Below the pieces are notes generated by a model. That model worked only from the letters and a program-made list of their open reading frames with translations. It had not been told where the DNA came from and did not search any database. The translations under genes were made by a program, and so were the position numbers. From positions 6,253,014 through 6,317,013 of the forward strand of contig NZ_CP025096.1 in assembly GCF_002831565.1 (NCBI RefSeq): a stretch of 64,000 nucleotides of DNA, written 5' to 3'. This DNA comes from Spirosoma pollinicola (GTDB lineage Bacteria > Bacteroidota > Bacteroidia > Cytophagales > Spirosomataceae). Of this stretch, positions 1-8,253 are shown in pieces; the first letter of the stretch is position 1, and the number at the start of each line of letters is the position of its first letter.

Positions 1-188
1 TGATCTTGCTCGGGGTAGCGCACACGCATCGGTGCCCGATCATCGCGGGTAATGACCGGGACAGGTGCTTTTGTCATTGAGTCAGCACGAACTGTCTGCG
101 CCAGAATTGCCGACGGACCTAATAACCCTATTAACCCGACAACAAGACTCGCCCGATAGACAGCAAATCGTAGCTCGTGAATCGTCAT
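1..188 (-). CDS. N-terminus of a secreted or membrane protein, DUF4129-like (partial)
   Basis: The window edge cuts this gene; 62 codons are visible, from an ATG at 188 and open to position 1. A signal-like hydrophobic stretch (about residues 10-30) ends in ALAQ-like residues (AILAQ), followed by a segment with RAPMRVRYPEQD. That resembles the start of DUF4129 proteins, which have a charged RVR..P segment after the signal peptide. It begins 7 nt after the stop of the upstream polytopic membrane gene on the same strand, so it is probably the next gene of that operon. A DUF4129 member is expected beside SpoIIM and RDD proteins in Bacteroidota, so context supports the call. The family assignment rests on a short segment. 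Confidence 0.55.
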   Translation of the reverse strand, partial: MTIHELRFAVYRASLVVGLIGLLGPSAILAQTVRADSMTKAPVPVITRDDRAPMRVRYPEQD

Positions 189-195
189 TCGTAGA

Positions 196-1083
196 TCAAA
201 ACGTTCCTTCATCCGTTGCGCGGGGGTGGGTAGTTGATGTACCGATGGCGTCGATGGCCGAAATCAGCCCCCGACCTTCCTGCCGTTCAACCAGATTTGT
301 GTATTGAAAACCAATGGCTGTGTATAGCACAACATTTAACAATGTTCGGCCAACAAGGTTAATGACGTTGCCCAAAATGAGCCAGACAACCGACACATCG
401 GGAAGCATTTTCGCTCCTGTCAGAAAAGCGATAATGGTAGTTGGCACGGCAAATATTAATCCGACAATTCCGACAATTAGCCCCGTGACAAAGATTAGTC
501 CAAAAGTAGACCACCATTTGTCCCGAATAAGCTGAAAACAACGGCTCCAGGTGGGACCAAAGTCAGTGCCTTCAAAGGCAGTAACGGCTAATGACAGCGA
601 GAGGACAACGGCCACATAAAGACCGGGAATAAAGAAAAAGATGAATGCAACACCAATAATAATGGAGTTCAGAATGGTAATAACGATGGCCCGGCCAATC
701 ATGGGCTGTACTTCGGTCCAGACGTCGGTTACACTGATCAGGCTGCTTTTGGTTCGGTCATACACTTTCATATGGGCGTAGGTCGTCAGAATGACCGCCA
801 CGTTTGCCAGAACGCTAAAGAACATAGCCAACCAAAATGAGGGCGATATAAACTGGCCCATTAACTGAAAAACAGCCATCGGATCATTTTTATTCGTGCC
901 CGTGTCGCCCATTAATTGAAGCATGTTTGATTGCATGACACCGGTAGCAATACCGGCCACCAGAGCCACTGGCCCCACAATGTAGATCAGAGCCATGCCC
1001 AGGCTCCGCATATTCTGAATAATATACTGGAAGGTCGCGTTGATCTTGTTGCCGAAATCGCGTTGTTCGAAGAGTTGAATCAT
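196..1083 (-). CDS. Polytopic inner-membrane protein of the SpoIIM/RDD cluster
   Basis: A 295-residue protein with about six hydrophobic segments (near residues 25-50, 80-105, 130-165, 195-225, 230-255), a short charged N-terminus and a polar C-terminal tail. No catalytic motif is visible. It resembles the uncharacterised membrane proteins, sometimes labelled as glycerophosphodiesterase-membrane-domain-like, that sit between SpoIIM and DUF4129 genes in Bacteroidota. Its ATG overlaps the stop codon of the SpoIIM gene by 4 nt (ATGA), which points to translational coupling. Function unknown; such clusters often neighbour MoxR ATPases and DUF58 proteins, but those would lie outside this window. 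Confidence 0.6.
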   Translation of the reverse strand: MIQLFEQRDFGNKINATFQYIIQNMRSLGMALIYIVGPVALVAGIATGVMQSNMLQLMGDTGTNKNDPMAVFQLMGQFISPSFWLAMFFSVLANVAVILTTYAHMKVYDRTKSSLISVTDVWTEVQPMIGRAIVITILNSIIIGVAFIFFFIPGLYVAVVLSLSLAVTAFEGTDFGPTWSRCFQLIRDKWWSTFGLIFVTGLIVGIVGLIFAVPTTIIAFLTGAKMLPDVSVVWLILGNVINLVGRTLLNVVLYTAIGFQYTNLVERQEGRGLISAIDAIGTSTTHPRATDEGTF

Positions 1084-2024
1084 GGCTGTTTTGTACGGTT
1101 TAGGGAGATAGGATATAAAATAAAATACCAGATAATGAAAGCTGCCGATGTTAGGATGATGATTCCACTGACAACAGGCGGCAGGGTTAGCCGTGTGATA
1201 AAACTTTCCAGAAAACCCGCTGTAATAAAAATCGGGACGAGCCCAATGGCGATTTTCAGCCCCCGTCTAATACCGCGCTTGAATGACTCCAGCCGCGAGT
1301 AAGTTCCCGGAAATAGCAGACTATTGCCTACGGTGAGCCCCGCACAACCCGCAATAATGATCGCCGATATTTCGAGAGTGCCATGAATCCAGATTTTTAG
1401 AGCTGAGTCGAGAAGTAGCCCACGTTCGTAAAAAAAGTACTGGAAAGCGCCCAGCATTACCCCGTTATAAAACAGCATCGCGATGGTGCCAAAGGAGGCA
1501 AATAGACCAAATACGAAGGTTCGAAAGGCTACATAGATGTTATTCAGGGTGATCTGTATGAACATAGACGCTTGATCGCGGCTGTTGTACACGCCCAGCG
1601 GATCGCCTTTCTTGATGTTTTCGAGGGTCATATTAACGTAGCCATCCCCCAAAATGAGCTGCACAAACGTATTGTCGTGTGCCGCCGACACCCAACCCAG
1701 AATACCAGCCGCCAGAAAAATACCGGCCGAAATAGCCAGCAATCGGTGCGACTGTCGGAAAAGCAACGGCAACTCATATTTCCAGAACGTAACAAACCGA
1801 CTCCGGTCGTCGCGCCGATTCTGCATCAGGCCGCGGTGCATCTGCGCGGCCAGCCCGTTGAGGTATCGGGTTACGTTTGAGTCAGGATAAAACGTTTGCG
1901 CATACGACAGGTCGTCGGTCAGTTCCACAAAACGGGCCGTCAGTTCATCGGGGTCGCGCGAAGGATTCTGTTCCATATCGCGCCACTTGTCCGAATTGCG
2001 TTTAACGAAAAGAGCTTCGCGCAT
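1080..2024 (-). CDS. Stage II sporulation protein M (SpoIIM/DUF95) family membrane protein
   Basis: 314 residues. A soluble N-terminal helical region (about 1-95) with R/D-rich segments precedes five or six membrane segments (about 97-117, 165-195, 200-215, 225-250, 265-310). The central part with the LEISAIIIAGCAGLTVG segment is typical of the SpoIIM/DUF95 family. The organism is not expected to sporulate; in Bacteroidota the family is general and its role is unknown, possibly membrane-complex assembly with RDD and MoxR partners. It is the first gene of a minus-strand operon (overlapping the next by 4 nt) and diverges from the RDD gene across about 170 bp. Confidence 0.85.
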   Translation of the reverse strand: MREALFVKRNSDKWRDMEQNPSRDPDELTARFVELTDDLSYAQTFYPDSNVTRYLNGLAAQMHRGLMQNRRDDRSRFVTFWKYELPLLFRQSHRLLAISAGIFLAAGILGWVSAAHDNTFVQLILGDGYVNMTLENIKKGDPLGVYNSRDQASMFIQITLNNIYVAFRTFVFGLFASFGTIAMLFYNGVMLGAFQYFFYERGLLLDSALKIWIHGTLEISAIIIAGCAGLTVGNSLLFPGTYSRLESFKRGIRRGLKIAIGLVPIFITAGFLESFITRLTLPPVVSGIIILTSAAFIIWYFILYPISLNRTKQP

Positions 2025-2196
2025 ATAAATAGACCGAAGAGCATCGGCTGGTCGTTATAAAGGGTGTTAAATTGGATTAAAAATCTGGTTTTAAGAAAGA
2101 CTTAAGTGTCTTTTATGGTAAATATTTTGACCTCAAGGCCATACTTCCGACTTTTGGCTAATGACCGCATAAGCGACCCCGTTTTTATTCATCCGC

Positions 2197-2892
2197 ATGT
2201 CTGTTACGATCCGCACGTCCCAAAACGTTTTACTAGAGTATGAACCAGCCAGCATTGGCGACCGGATTCTGGCGGCTATGCTGGATTATCTGATCATTTT
2301 TGGCTGGACATTACTCGTTTTCGGTATTCCTGCCAGACTAAGCGTGACACCGAGTACCTTTTATATTTTTGTCGTAGCCTTCCCCATTGTCGTTTATGAC
2401 CTCCTGTCTGAATGGCTCTTAAATGGCCGTAGTGCTGGCAAAATAGCGCTGGGTATTCGGGTCGTTATGCTCGATGGCTCACAGCCGGGCCTGGGGGCAT
2501 ATCTGCTCCGCTGGTTGTTGAGGATCATTGAATCCGTCGCTTTTTTAGGCGGTGTCGTGCCCATTGTCACCGTTGCAGTCAATGGCAAAGGGCAGCGTTT
2601 GGGCGACATTGCCGCCGGAACGACCGTTGTGAAATTAAAACCGGCCGTTTTGCTGGACGATATACTGATTCGACCGCTACCCGAAAATTATATGTTGCAA
2701 TTTCCCGACCTGCGGATGCTGTCTGATCGGGACATTGGCGTTGTTCGTCAGGCACTGCGGCAAGGCGACGAACAGGTAATTAAGCGTACTGCCGATAAAA
2801 TTAAACAAGTGACCACCATCCAGAGTGATTTACCAAATCGGACTTTTCTGGAAACGGTTATCAGCGATTATCAGTTTATAACGATGCAGTAA
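2197..2892 (+). CDS. RDD family membrane protein
   Basis: 231 residues. The RDD domain fills residues 15-150: the first helix carries GDRILAAMLDYLII with the conserved Arg and Asp, a second segment has NGRSAGKIALGIRV, and the third has GQRLGDIAAGTTVV. These three are the family signature. A cytoplasmic tail of about 80 residues (charged, R/D/Q-rich) follows. RDD proteins are small three-to-four-helix membrane proteins of mostly unknown role, some linked to ion transport. Divergent from the SpoIIM operon, with which it likely works. A strong inverted repeat begins 6 nt after its stop codon. Confidence 0.9.
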   Translation: MSVTIRTSQNVLLEYEPASIGDRILAAMLDYLIIFGWTLLVFGIPARLSVTPSTFYIFVVAFPIVVYDLLSEWLLNGRSAGKIALGIRVVMLDGSQPGLGAYLLRWLLRIIESVAFLGGVVPIVTVAVNGKGQRLGDIAAGTTVVKLKPAVLLDDILIRPLPENYMLQFPDLRMLSDRDIGVVRQALRQGDEQVIKRTADKIKQVTTIQSDLPNRTFLETVISDYQFITMQ

Positions 2893-2897
2893 CGTAT

Positions 2898-2955
2898 GGG
2901 CCAAGCTCCTGCCTGGCCTGTGATTAATTTAACTGGCCAAGCAGGAGCTTGGCCC
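2898..2955. repeat. Long inverted repeat between the RDD and amidohydrolase genes
   Basis: Arms 2898-2918 and 2935-2955 are 21 nt each and complementary except for one position, with a 16-nt AT-rich loop (2919-2934). The arms are GC-rich and the second ends 7 nt before the amidohydrolase ATG. No T-run follows on the plus strand, so a simple terminator is unlikely. It could be a REP-like element or an RNA hairpin that separates the two messages. Confidence 0.85.
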
Positions 2956-2962
2956 AGCCTCT

Positions 2963-4150
2963 ATGCTCGATTCCATCAAATCCCTTGCCCGACAATACGC
3001 GGCCGATATCGTTCAAACCCGCCGACACCTGCATGCGCATCCCGAACTTTCCTTTCAGGAACGGAACACGGCCCGCTTCGTAGCCGATCAGCTCAAAGCC
3101 ATTGGTATAACCCCACAAGAGGGCGTGGCCGATACGGGTCTGGTCGCTATTGTAGAGGGTCGTAACCCTGGTTCAAGAGTGGTTGCCCTCCGGGCCGATA
3201 TGGACGCGTTACCCATTCACGAAGCGAATGATGTGCCCTACAAGTCGACCGTCGAAGGCGTCATGCATGCCTGCGGGCACGATGCGCATACGGCCAGTTT
3301 GTTAGGTGTAGCCCGCATTCTACACGTTCTGCGCGACCAGTTCGACGGAACCGTAAAGCTGGTTTTTCAACCGGGCGAAGAGAAAGCGCCGGGCGGGGCA
3401 TCGCTCATGATTAAAGAAGGCGTTCTTGAAAACCCGACGCCCATCAGCATGATTGGCCAGCATGTAGCCCCAAACATCCCGGTGGGAAAAATCGGTTTCC
3501 GTGAGGGTATGTACATGGCCAGCACGGACGAACTTTACCTGACCGTTCGCGGAAAAGGCGGCCACGCGGCCATGCCCGACAACCTCGTAGACCCGGTTTT
3601 GATTGCCTCCCACATCATTGTGGCCCTGCAACAGATTATCAGTCGAAATCGGCCCCCGGCCAGTCCGTCGGTGTTGTCATTTGGGCGATTCATTGCCGAT
3701 GGCGTCACAAATGTCATTCCAAACGAAGTGACAATCCAGGGCACATTCCGGTGTATGAACGAAGAATGGCGTGAAGAGGGCAAAAAACGAATGGTCAAAC
3801 TAGCCGAAGGCATTGCCGAAGCGATGGGTGGCTCGTGCGAGTTCACGATTGTGCATGGTTACCCCTTCCTGAAAAACCACCCCGAACTTACCCGGCGCGT
3901 GCGGTCGCAGGCGGTCGAGTACATGGGTGCTGAGAATGTGGTCGACCTCGATTTGTGGATGGCAGGGGAGGATTTTGCCTTTTATTCGCAGGTTGTAGAT
4001 TCCTGTTTTTACCGCCTAGGCACCCGCAACGAAGTGCGGGGCATCGTTTCGGGCGTTCATACGCCAACGTTCGATATTGACGAAGCATCTTTAGAGACCG
4101 GTGCGGGGTTGATGAGCTGGCTGGCAGTGCAGGAGTTACGGGTTGTCTAA
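2963..4150 (+). CDS. M20D family amidohydrolase (N-acyl-amino acid / hippurate hydrolase type)
   Basis: 395 residues, the usual length for the family. It should hydrolyse the amide bond of N-acylated amino acids or peptides using a di-metal centre. Metal ligands are visible in the HACGHDAH motif (residues 102-109), the PGEE motif (137-140), His167 in GQHVAP, and a C-terminal His in GVHTPTFD (about 371). WMAGEDFAFY near residue 330 is the conserved M20D segment. There is no signal peptide, so it acts in the cytoplasm. The ATG lies 7 nt after the long inverted repeat. The YdeI-like gene follows at 3 nt and is probably co-transcribed. The substrate cannot be read from sequence. Confidence 0.93.
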   Translation: MLDSIKSLARQYAADIVQTRRHLHAHPELSFQERNTARFVADQLKAIGITPQEGVADTGLVAIVEGRNPGSRVVALRADMDALPIHEANDVPYKSTVEGVMHACGHDAHTASLLGVARILHVLRDQFDGTVKLVFQPGEEKAPGGASLMIKEGVLENPTPISMIGQHVAPNIPVGKIGFREGMYMASTDELYLTVRGKGGHAAMPDNLVDPVLIASHIIVALQQIISRNRPPASPSVLSFGRFIADGVTNVIPNEVTIQGTFRCMNEEWREEGKKRMVKLAEGIAEAMGGSCEFTIVHGYPFLKNHPELTRRVRSQAVEYMGAENVVDLDLWMAGEDFAFYSQVVDSCFYRLGTRNEVRGIVSGVHTPTFDIDEASLETGAGLMSWLAVQELRVV

Positions 4151-4153
4151 CTA

Positions 4154-4756
4154 ATGACCATGCCACTACCATCGCTTCTCACATCCGTTTATGCCGAAAG
4201 TCCAGCGGCTTGGCGACAGTGGCTGGCCAATAATTACGCGGTTGAAACGAGCGTATGGCTGGCTATTTATAAAAAAGCAAGCGGAAGACCCAGCGTTACA
4301 TATGACGAAGCCGTTGACGAAGCTTTATGTTTTGGCTGGATTGATAGCTCGGCCAGAAAGGGCGATGCCAACCGTTACTTCCAGTTTTTCGCCCGGCGTA
4401 ATCCTAAAAGCAACTGGAGCGGAGTCAACAAAGCAAAAGTTGAAAAATTGACGCTGGCCGGGAAAATGACCGATGCGGGAATGGCAATGGTTAACCTTGC
4501 AAAACAAACCGGTACCTGGACGGCGCTGGATGAAGTTGAACGCCTGACCTGCCCACCGGATCTGGCAGAGAAATTCGATGAAAATCCGACAGCGAAGGGG
4601 TACTTTGAGGCTTTTCCTAAATCAGCGAAACGAGGAATCCTGGAATGGCTGCTCAACGCAAAAACGTCTGAAACGCGGGCCAAACGGATTATGGAGATTG
4701 TAGCCCTGGCAGCCCGGAACGAACGTGCCAATCAGTATGTGCCAAGGCCGAAATAA
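4154..4756 (+). CDS. YdeI/OmpD-associated family protein
   Basis: 200 residues. The N-terminal part has AAWRQWLANNY and VWLAIYKKASG, and the middle has TYDEAVDEALCFGWIDS, the best-conserved segment of the YdeI/OmpD-associated family. An R-rich FARRNPKSNWS segment follows. The C-terminal quarter (SAKRGILEWLLNAKTSETRAKRI) matches the family's helical end. Members are small cytoplasmic proteins with proposed links to bacteriocin or peptide tolerance; the biochemical role is not known. It starts 3 nt after the amidohydrolase stop. A second in-frame ATG lies 6 nt further in. Confidence 0.88.
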   Translation: MTMPLPSLLTSVYAESPAAWRQWLANNYAVETSVWLAIYKKASGRPSVTYDEAVDEALCFGWIDSSARKGDANRYFQFFARRNPKSNWSGVNKAKVEKLTLAGKMTDAGMAMVNLAKQTGTWTALDEVERLTCPPDLAEKFDENPTAKGYFEAFPKSAKRGILEWLLNAKTSETRAKRIMEIVALAARNERANQYVPRPK

Positions 4757-4913
4757 GTAAATCAGTCGATAAATCGAGCCTATAAAAACATAGTAAATGG
4801 AAGGGGGATTTAGCCCGGCAGGATATCGACGATATACGTTGCCGATCTCTTCGCGTTTGCAACTGTATCGTAACATTCTAAATTACGACATCCGCCAAAA
4901 GTGTGTCCTCAAA

Positions 4914-4947
4914 TTGCACAATCCATTCCTTGATTGTTATACATTTG
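4914..4947 (+). promoter_or_regulatory. Candidate Bacteroidota promoter upstream of the Tat-exported subunit gene
   Basis: TACATTTG at 4940-4947 fits the TAnnTTTG -7 box, and TTG at 4914-4916 could be the -33 element, although the 23-nt spacing is long. It lies about 50 nt before the ATG at 4996, in a 239-bp gap that otherwise holds nothing recognisable. Confidence 0.4.
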
Positions 4948-4995
4948 TACTTCCTTATATCGTTCTATTTGAAAGTCTAATTTCGCTCTACGCAC

Positions 4996-5634
4996 ATGAA
5001 CAGAAGAGACGCCCTCATGCGGGTAGCCGCGCTGGCTGGCTCAGCCATAGCGTTACCCGCGCTGGCCGATACACTCGAAGCTTCGGCGGCCCGACGCGCC
5101 CTGACGGGCAAACCGCTTTTCTTCACGGCCGATCAGGATGCGACCGTTGCTGAACTGGCCGATACGATTATCCCCACAACGAAAACCCCCGGTGCCAAGG
5201 CAGCGAAGGTGAACGAAGTGATTGACATTATTCTGAAAGACTGTTACAAACCCGACGATCAGCAACGCTTTGTAGATGGTCTGACACTGACCAACAAACT
5301 GAGTCAGGATGCTTACGGAAAAGCGTTTGTTCAGCTTGACCCAACGCAACGCATTGAGATTGTTAAGAAACTGCAGGCTGATGCCAAGCAGCAACTGGCA
5401 CAGATGAACTCGGCAAAAGCGGCTTCTAAAGTGGAAAACGCGCAGGCCGACTTGCAAATGCCTTCTGCCAAGAAGCAATACACGCCGTTCTTTATGATCC
5501 TGAAAGACCTGACGTTAACGGGTTATTTCACCTCCGAAATCGGCTGTACGCAAGCTCTTGAATATGTGGCGGTTCCGGGTCGTTACGACGGTTGTGTTAC
5601 CCTCAAACCCGGCCAGAAGGCGTGGGCCATTTAA
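4996..5634 (+). CDS. Gluconate 2-dehydrogenase subunit 3 family protein, Tat-exported
   Basis: 212 residues. The N-terminus MNRRDALMRVAALAGSA is a twin-arginine signal with a hydrophobic core and an ALA cleavage site near residue 25. After it comes the subunit-3 fold: FFTADQDATVAELADTIIPTT (residues 35-55), a segment typical of this family, then a helical middle and a C-terminal GYFTSEIGCTQALEYVAVPGRYDGC. In gluconate/sorbitol-type dehydrogenases this small subunit escorts or stabilises the FAD-binding GMC subunit. That partner is the next gene. The large subunit has no obvious export signal, so it may be carried out through the Tat pathway with this protein (inference). Confidence 0.9.
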   Translation: MNRRDALMRVAALAGSAIALPALADTLEASAARRALTGKPLFFTADQDATVAELADTIIPTTKTPGAKAAKVNEVIDIILKDCYKPDDQQRFVDGLTLTNKLSQDAYGKAFVQLDPTQRIEIVKKLQADAKQQLAQMNSAKAASKVENAQADLQMPSAKKQYTPFFMILKDLTLTGYFTSEIGCTQALEYVAVPGRYDGCVTLKPGQKAWAI

Positions 5635-5722
5635 TGTATAATGAGTAGTGTACAATGAATAATTGATATGGGCCTGGTGCTGGTGATAAGCATTGTCCAT
5701 TACCCATTATTCATTATCCATT
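5633..5722. repeat. Imperfect inverted repeat between the subunit-3 and GMC genes
   Basis: The left arm (5633-5657) and right arm (5691-5722) are built of ATNAT-like words and pair over most of their length, the right arm with a 7-nt insertion. The left arm overlaps the stop codon of the upstream gene. The right arm ends 9 nt before the GMC ATG. Confidence 0.6.
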
Positions 5723-5731
5723 CAAAAAATC

Positions 5732-7456
5732 ATGAACCTTAACATAGACGCAAAAAAAGATATGACCTACGACGCTATTGTCGTTGGGTCGGGCATTTCT
5801 GGCGGCTGGGCTGCTAAAGAACTTACCCAGAAAGGCCTGAAAGTATTAATGATTGAGCGCGGTCGCGATATCAAACACGTAGAAGGCTACGTAACCGCTA
5901 CCAATAATCCGTGGGAGTTTCCGCACCGTGGGCGCATTACGACTATGGCTGCCGAAGAGTACTGGGCCAATATGCGTACCGGCTATACCGCCAATGAAGA
6001 ATGGCGGCACCATTTCGAGAACGACAAAGAAAATCCATACCTCGAAAAGGAAAACCGCAAAGTAGACTGGATTCGGGGCTACCACGTAGGCGGTCGTTCA
6101 CTCATGTGGGGGCGTCAGAGCTACCGCTGGAACAAAGAAGACTTTATGGCGAATGGCAAAGAAGGCATTGGTGTCGACTGGCCAATCCGGTACGAAGATC
6201 TGGCTCCCTGGTACACCTACGTAGAAACCTTCGCCGGTATTTCGGGTAGCAAAGACGGTCTGGACGTTTTGCCGGATGGCAACTTCCTGCCCGCTATGCA
6301 GATGAACTGCCTGGAAAAAGAAGCGAAAAAACGCATTGAAAAGGCGTTTCCGGCCCGTCACGTGACGATGGGTCGTACAGCTCACCTCACCGCCCCCAAG
6401 CAAATTCACTATGACCTCGGACGGGCCGCCTGCCAGTTCCGGAACCAGTGTATGCGGGGGTGCCCATACGGTGCTTACTTCAGTACGCAGGCGGCAACAT
6501 TGCCAGCCGCTATGAAAACGGGTAAACTGACACTTCTGCCTGATTCGATTGTGTCGGAAGTGCTGTATGATGAGAAAAAAGGGAAGGCAACCGGCGTCCG
6601 TACTATTGATCAGAACACCAAAGAAGTTCGTGAACATTACGCCCGGATTATTTTCCTGAATGCATCGGCTTTTGCGAGTACATCTATCCTGATGAACTCC
6701 AAATCGCACCGTTTCCCGAACGGAATGGGCAACGAGTCAGATCAGCTTGGTCGGAACATCATGGACCACCATCTGGCGGTTGGTGCGGCCGGTGAATATG
6801 ACGGCATGGAAGATCAGTATTACTATGGTCGTCGTGCTAATGGTGTTTACGTACCTCGTTACCGGAACTGGGCTGGCGACAAACGCGATTACGTGCGTGG
6901 CTTTGGCTACCAGGGTGGTGCTGGCCGGGGCGGCTGGAACCGGGGTAATGGTACGGATGGCTTTGGGGCAGACTTCAAAGACAGCCTGACTACCCCTGGC
7001 CCCTGGACAATGAGCCTTGGTGGTTTTGGCGAAATGATTGCCGATCCAAATAACCGGATGACGCTCTCGCCCGATCAAAAAGATAAGTGGGGCCTGCCTT
7101 TGATCGTATTCGATGCAGCCTACGGCGAGAACGAAAAGAAAATGCGGATCGATATGATGAACGATGCTGCCGAGATGCTCGAAGCCGCAGGTCTGAAAAA
7201 CGTGACCGCCTACAACGACGAGTCGAAACACCCCGGTATTGGTATTCACGAAATGGGAACTGCCCGCATGGGTCGCGATCCAAAAACGTCGGTGCTGAAC
7301 GCGCATAACCAAATACACTCGGTTAAGAACGTATTCAATACGGATGGTGCCTGTATGACATCGGCATCGTGTGTAAACCCTTCGCTTACGTACATGGCAC
7401 TGACCGCCCGTGCGGCTGATTTTGCTGTGAAAGAAATGAAAAAGGGGACTTTATAA
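5732..7456 (+). CDS. GMC family FAD-dependent oxidoreductase (large subunit of a gluconate/sugar dehydrogenase-like pair)
   Basis: 574 residues from the ATG at 5732. A TTG at 5693 would extend it into the inverted repeat, so I reject that. The N-terminal Rossmann fold has VVGSGISGGWAAKEL (residues 17-31), and an acidic end of the second strand (MIERG) should bind the FAD ribose. Residues around 120-150 carry GYHVGGRSLMWGRQ, the GMC flavin-attachment region. The active site near the C-terminus is HEMGTARMG with the later CVNPSLTYMALTARAADF. A Cys-rich CQFRNQCMRGCPYGAYF is typical of this subgroup. It oxidises an alcohol or sugar substrate, not identifiable here, and probably works with the subunit-3 protein. 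No cytochrome c subunit is adjacent. Confidence 0.93.
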   Translation: MNLNIDAKKDMTYDAIVVGSGISGGWAAKELTQKGLKVLMIERGRDIKHVEGYVTATNNPWEFPHRGRITTMAAEEYWANMRTGYTANEEWRHHFENDKENPYLEKENRKVDWIRGYHVGGRSLMWGRQSYRWNKEDFMANGKEGIGVDWPIRYEDLAPWYTYVETFAGISGSKDGLDVLPDGNFLPAMQMNCLEKEAKKRIEKAFPARHVTMGRTAHLTAPKQIHYDLGRAACQFRNQCMRGCPYGAYFSTQAATLPAAMKTGKLTLLPDSIVSEVLYDEKKGKATGVRTIDQNTKEVREHYARIIFLNASAFASTSILMNSKSHRFPNGMGNESDQLGRNIMDHHLAVGAAGEYDGMEDQYYYGRRANGVYVPRYRNWAGDKRDYVRGFGYQGGAGRGGWNRGNGTDGFGADFKDSLTTPGPWTMSLGGFGEMIADPNNRMTLSPDQKDKWGLPLIVFDAAYGENEKKMRIDMMNDAAEMLEAAGLKNVTAYNDESKHPGIGIHEMGTARMGRDPKTSVLNAHNQIHSVKNVFNTDGACMTSASCVNPSLTYMALTARAADFAVKEMKKGTL

Positions 7457-7474
7457 GCACAACAGATATAGTGT

Positions 7475-7522
7475 AAACGGGGTAATGAGTGGTAAATCTG
7501 CTTGTTACCCCGTTTATTTTTG
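7475..7522 (+). terminator. Rho-independent terminator after the GMC gene
   Basis: Arms AAACGGGGTAA (7475-7485) and TTACCCCGTTT (7505-7515) are perfectly complementary and followed by ATTTTTG. The 19-nt loop is rather large. The tail also contains TATTTTTG (7515-7522), a match to the -7 promoter box, but no good -33 element is seen. Confidence 0.75.
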
Positions 7523-7613
7523 AAAAAAATAAACGAAAAAATAAACACTTGTTCCTTTAGTTGAGTTATACCATAGACTAAACAGTAAACTAGTCGAAAG
7601 ACTGAACTCAACG

Positions 7614-8189
7614 ATGAAAAAAATAATGATAATGGGTTGGATGCTAGTAGCTGGCATGGCCCTGAACGCAGCAGCACAAACGACTAATTCGGGTACCACC
7701 AATTCTGGTACAACGGGTACCACAACCGGTACGACAGGTACAGGCACGATGGGTACAACGGGTACAGGCACGATGGGTACAACCGGAACGAATGCCAATG
7801 GTACGAACACGGGTACTAACTCAGGTACATACCAAACGCAGCCAACAACCAATTCGAGTCAGCCAACAACAAACGGCACAACAGGAATGGGTTCAACGGT
7901 AAATACGGGTACTGGTACAACCTTACCGCCTACTACGGGTACCACAACAGGTACAGGCACGAACGGTAGCACAACTACATACGGTACGGGCACAGGAACG
8001 ATGAACTCGGGTACGACCAATTCTGGTACTATGAACTCGGGAACAGTACCGCCAACAACAACAACAACAGATCGGACCAATTCAGGTACGACTGGCAATG
8101 GTAGCCGACGCACAAGAAGCAGTTCGTCAACTACGACAACAACGCCTACGACTACCCCAACAACAACGACCATTCCTCCTAGAAATTAG
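7614..8189 (+). CDS. Thr/Gly/Ser-rich low-complexity secreted protein
   Basis: 191 residues. An N-terminal signal peptide (MKKIMIMGWMLVAGMALNAAAQ) with a cleavage site near residue 22 is followed by about 165 residues almost wholly of Thr, Gly, Ser, Asn and Met in units such as NSGT, GTTG and GTGTMGTT. The last 40 residues switch to SSSTTTTTPTTTP. No catalytic domain, membrane anchor or T9SS C-terminal domain is seen. Stand-alone, between two clear terminators. Such chains are candidates for glycosylated, flexible surface or matrix proteins (inference). The long valine/proline-rich frames on the opposite strand are the mirror image of the repeats. Function unknown. Confidence 0.7.
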   Translation: MKKIMIMGWMLVAGMALNAAAQTTNSGTTNSGTTGTTTGTTGTGTMGTTGTGTMGTTGTNANGTNTGTNSGTYQTQPTTNSSQPTTNGTTGMGSTVNTGTGTTLPPTTGTTTGTGTNGSTTTYGTGTGTMNSGTTNSGTMNSGTVPPTTTTTDRTNSGTTGNGSRRTRSSSSTTTTTPTTTPTTTTIPPRN

Positions 8190-8213
8190 GTGCGTGAGCG
8201 TTGAATAAGTTTT

Positions 8214-8252
8214 GAGGGCCATACCTTTGTAAAGGTATGGCCCTCATTTTTT
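8214..8252 (+). terminator. Strong rho-independent terminator directly before the ABC gene
   Basis: Fifteen-nt perfect arms (8214-8228 and 8231-8245), GAGGGCCATACCTTT in the first, followed by ATTTTTTT. The T-run ends next to the ATG at 8254, so the hairpin would fill the leader of the ABC gene if that gene is transcribed from upstream. Confidence 0.9.
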
Positions 8253-8253
8253 T

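Noticed and set aside
2896..3165. Open frame over the hairpin and start of the amidohydrolase
   Set aside because: It starts at the edge of the inverted repeat and then runs out of frame inside the well-conserved M20D gene; it has no family motif.
4797..5153. Plus-strand frame over the promoter region and Tat subunit gene
   Set aside because: It overlaps a gene with a clear Tat signal and family pattern; its own composition is not protein-like.
7514..8173. Val/Pro-rich minus-strand frames opposite the Thr/Gly protein
   Set aside because: They are the reverse complement of GT/AC-rich repeats; the plus frame has a signal peptide and a terminator downstream.
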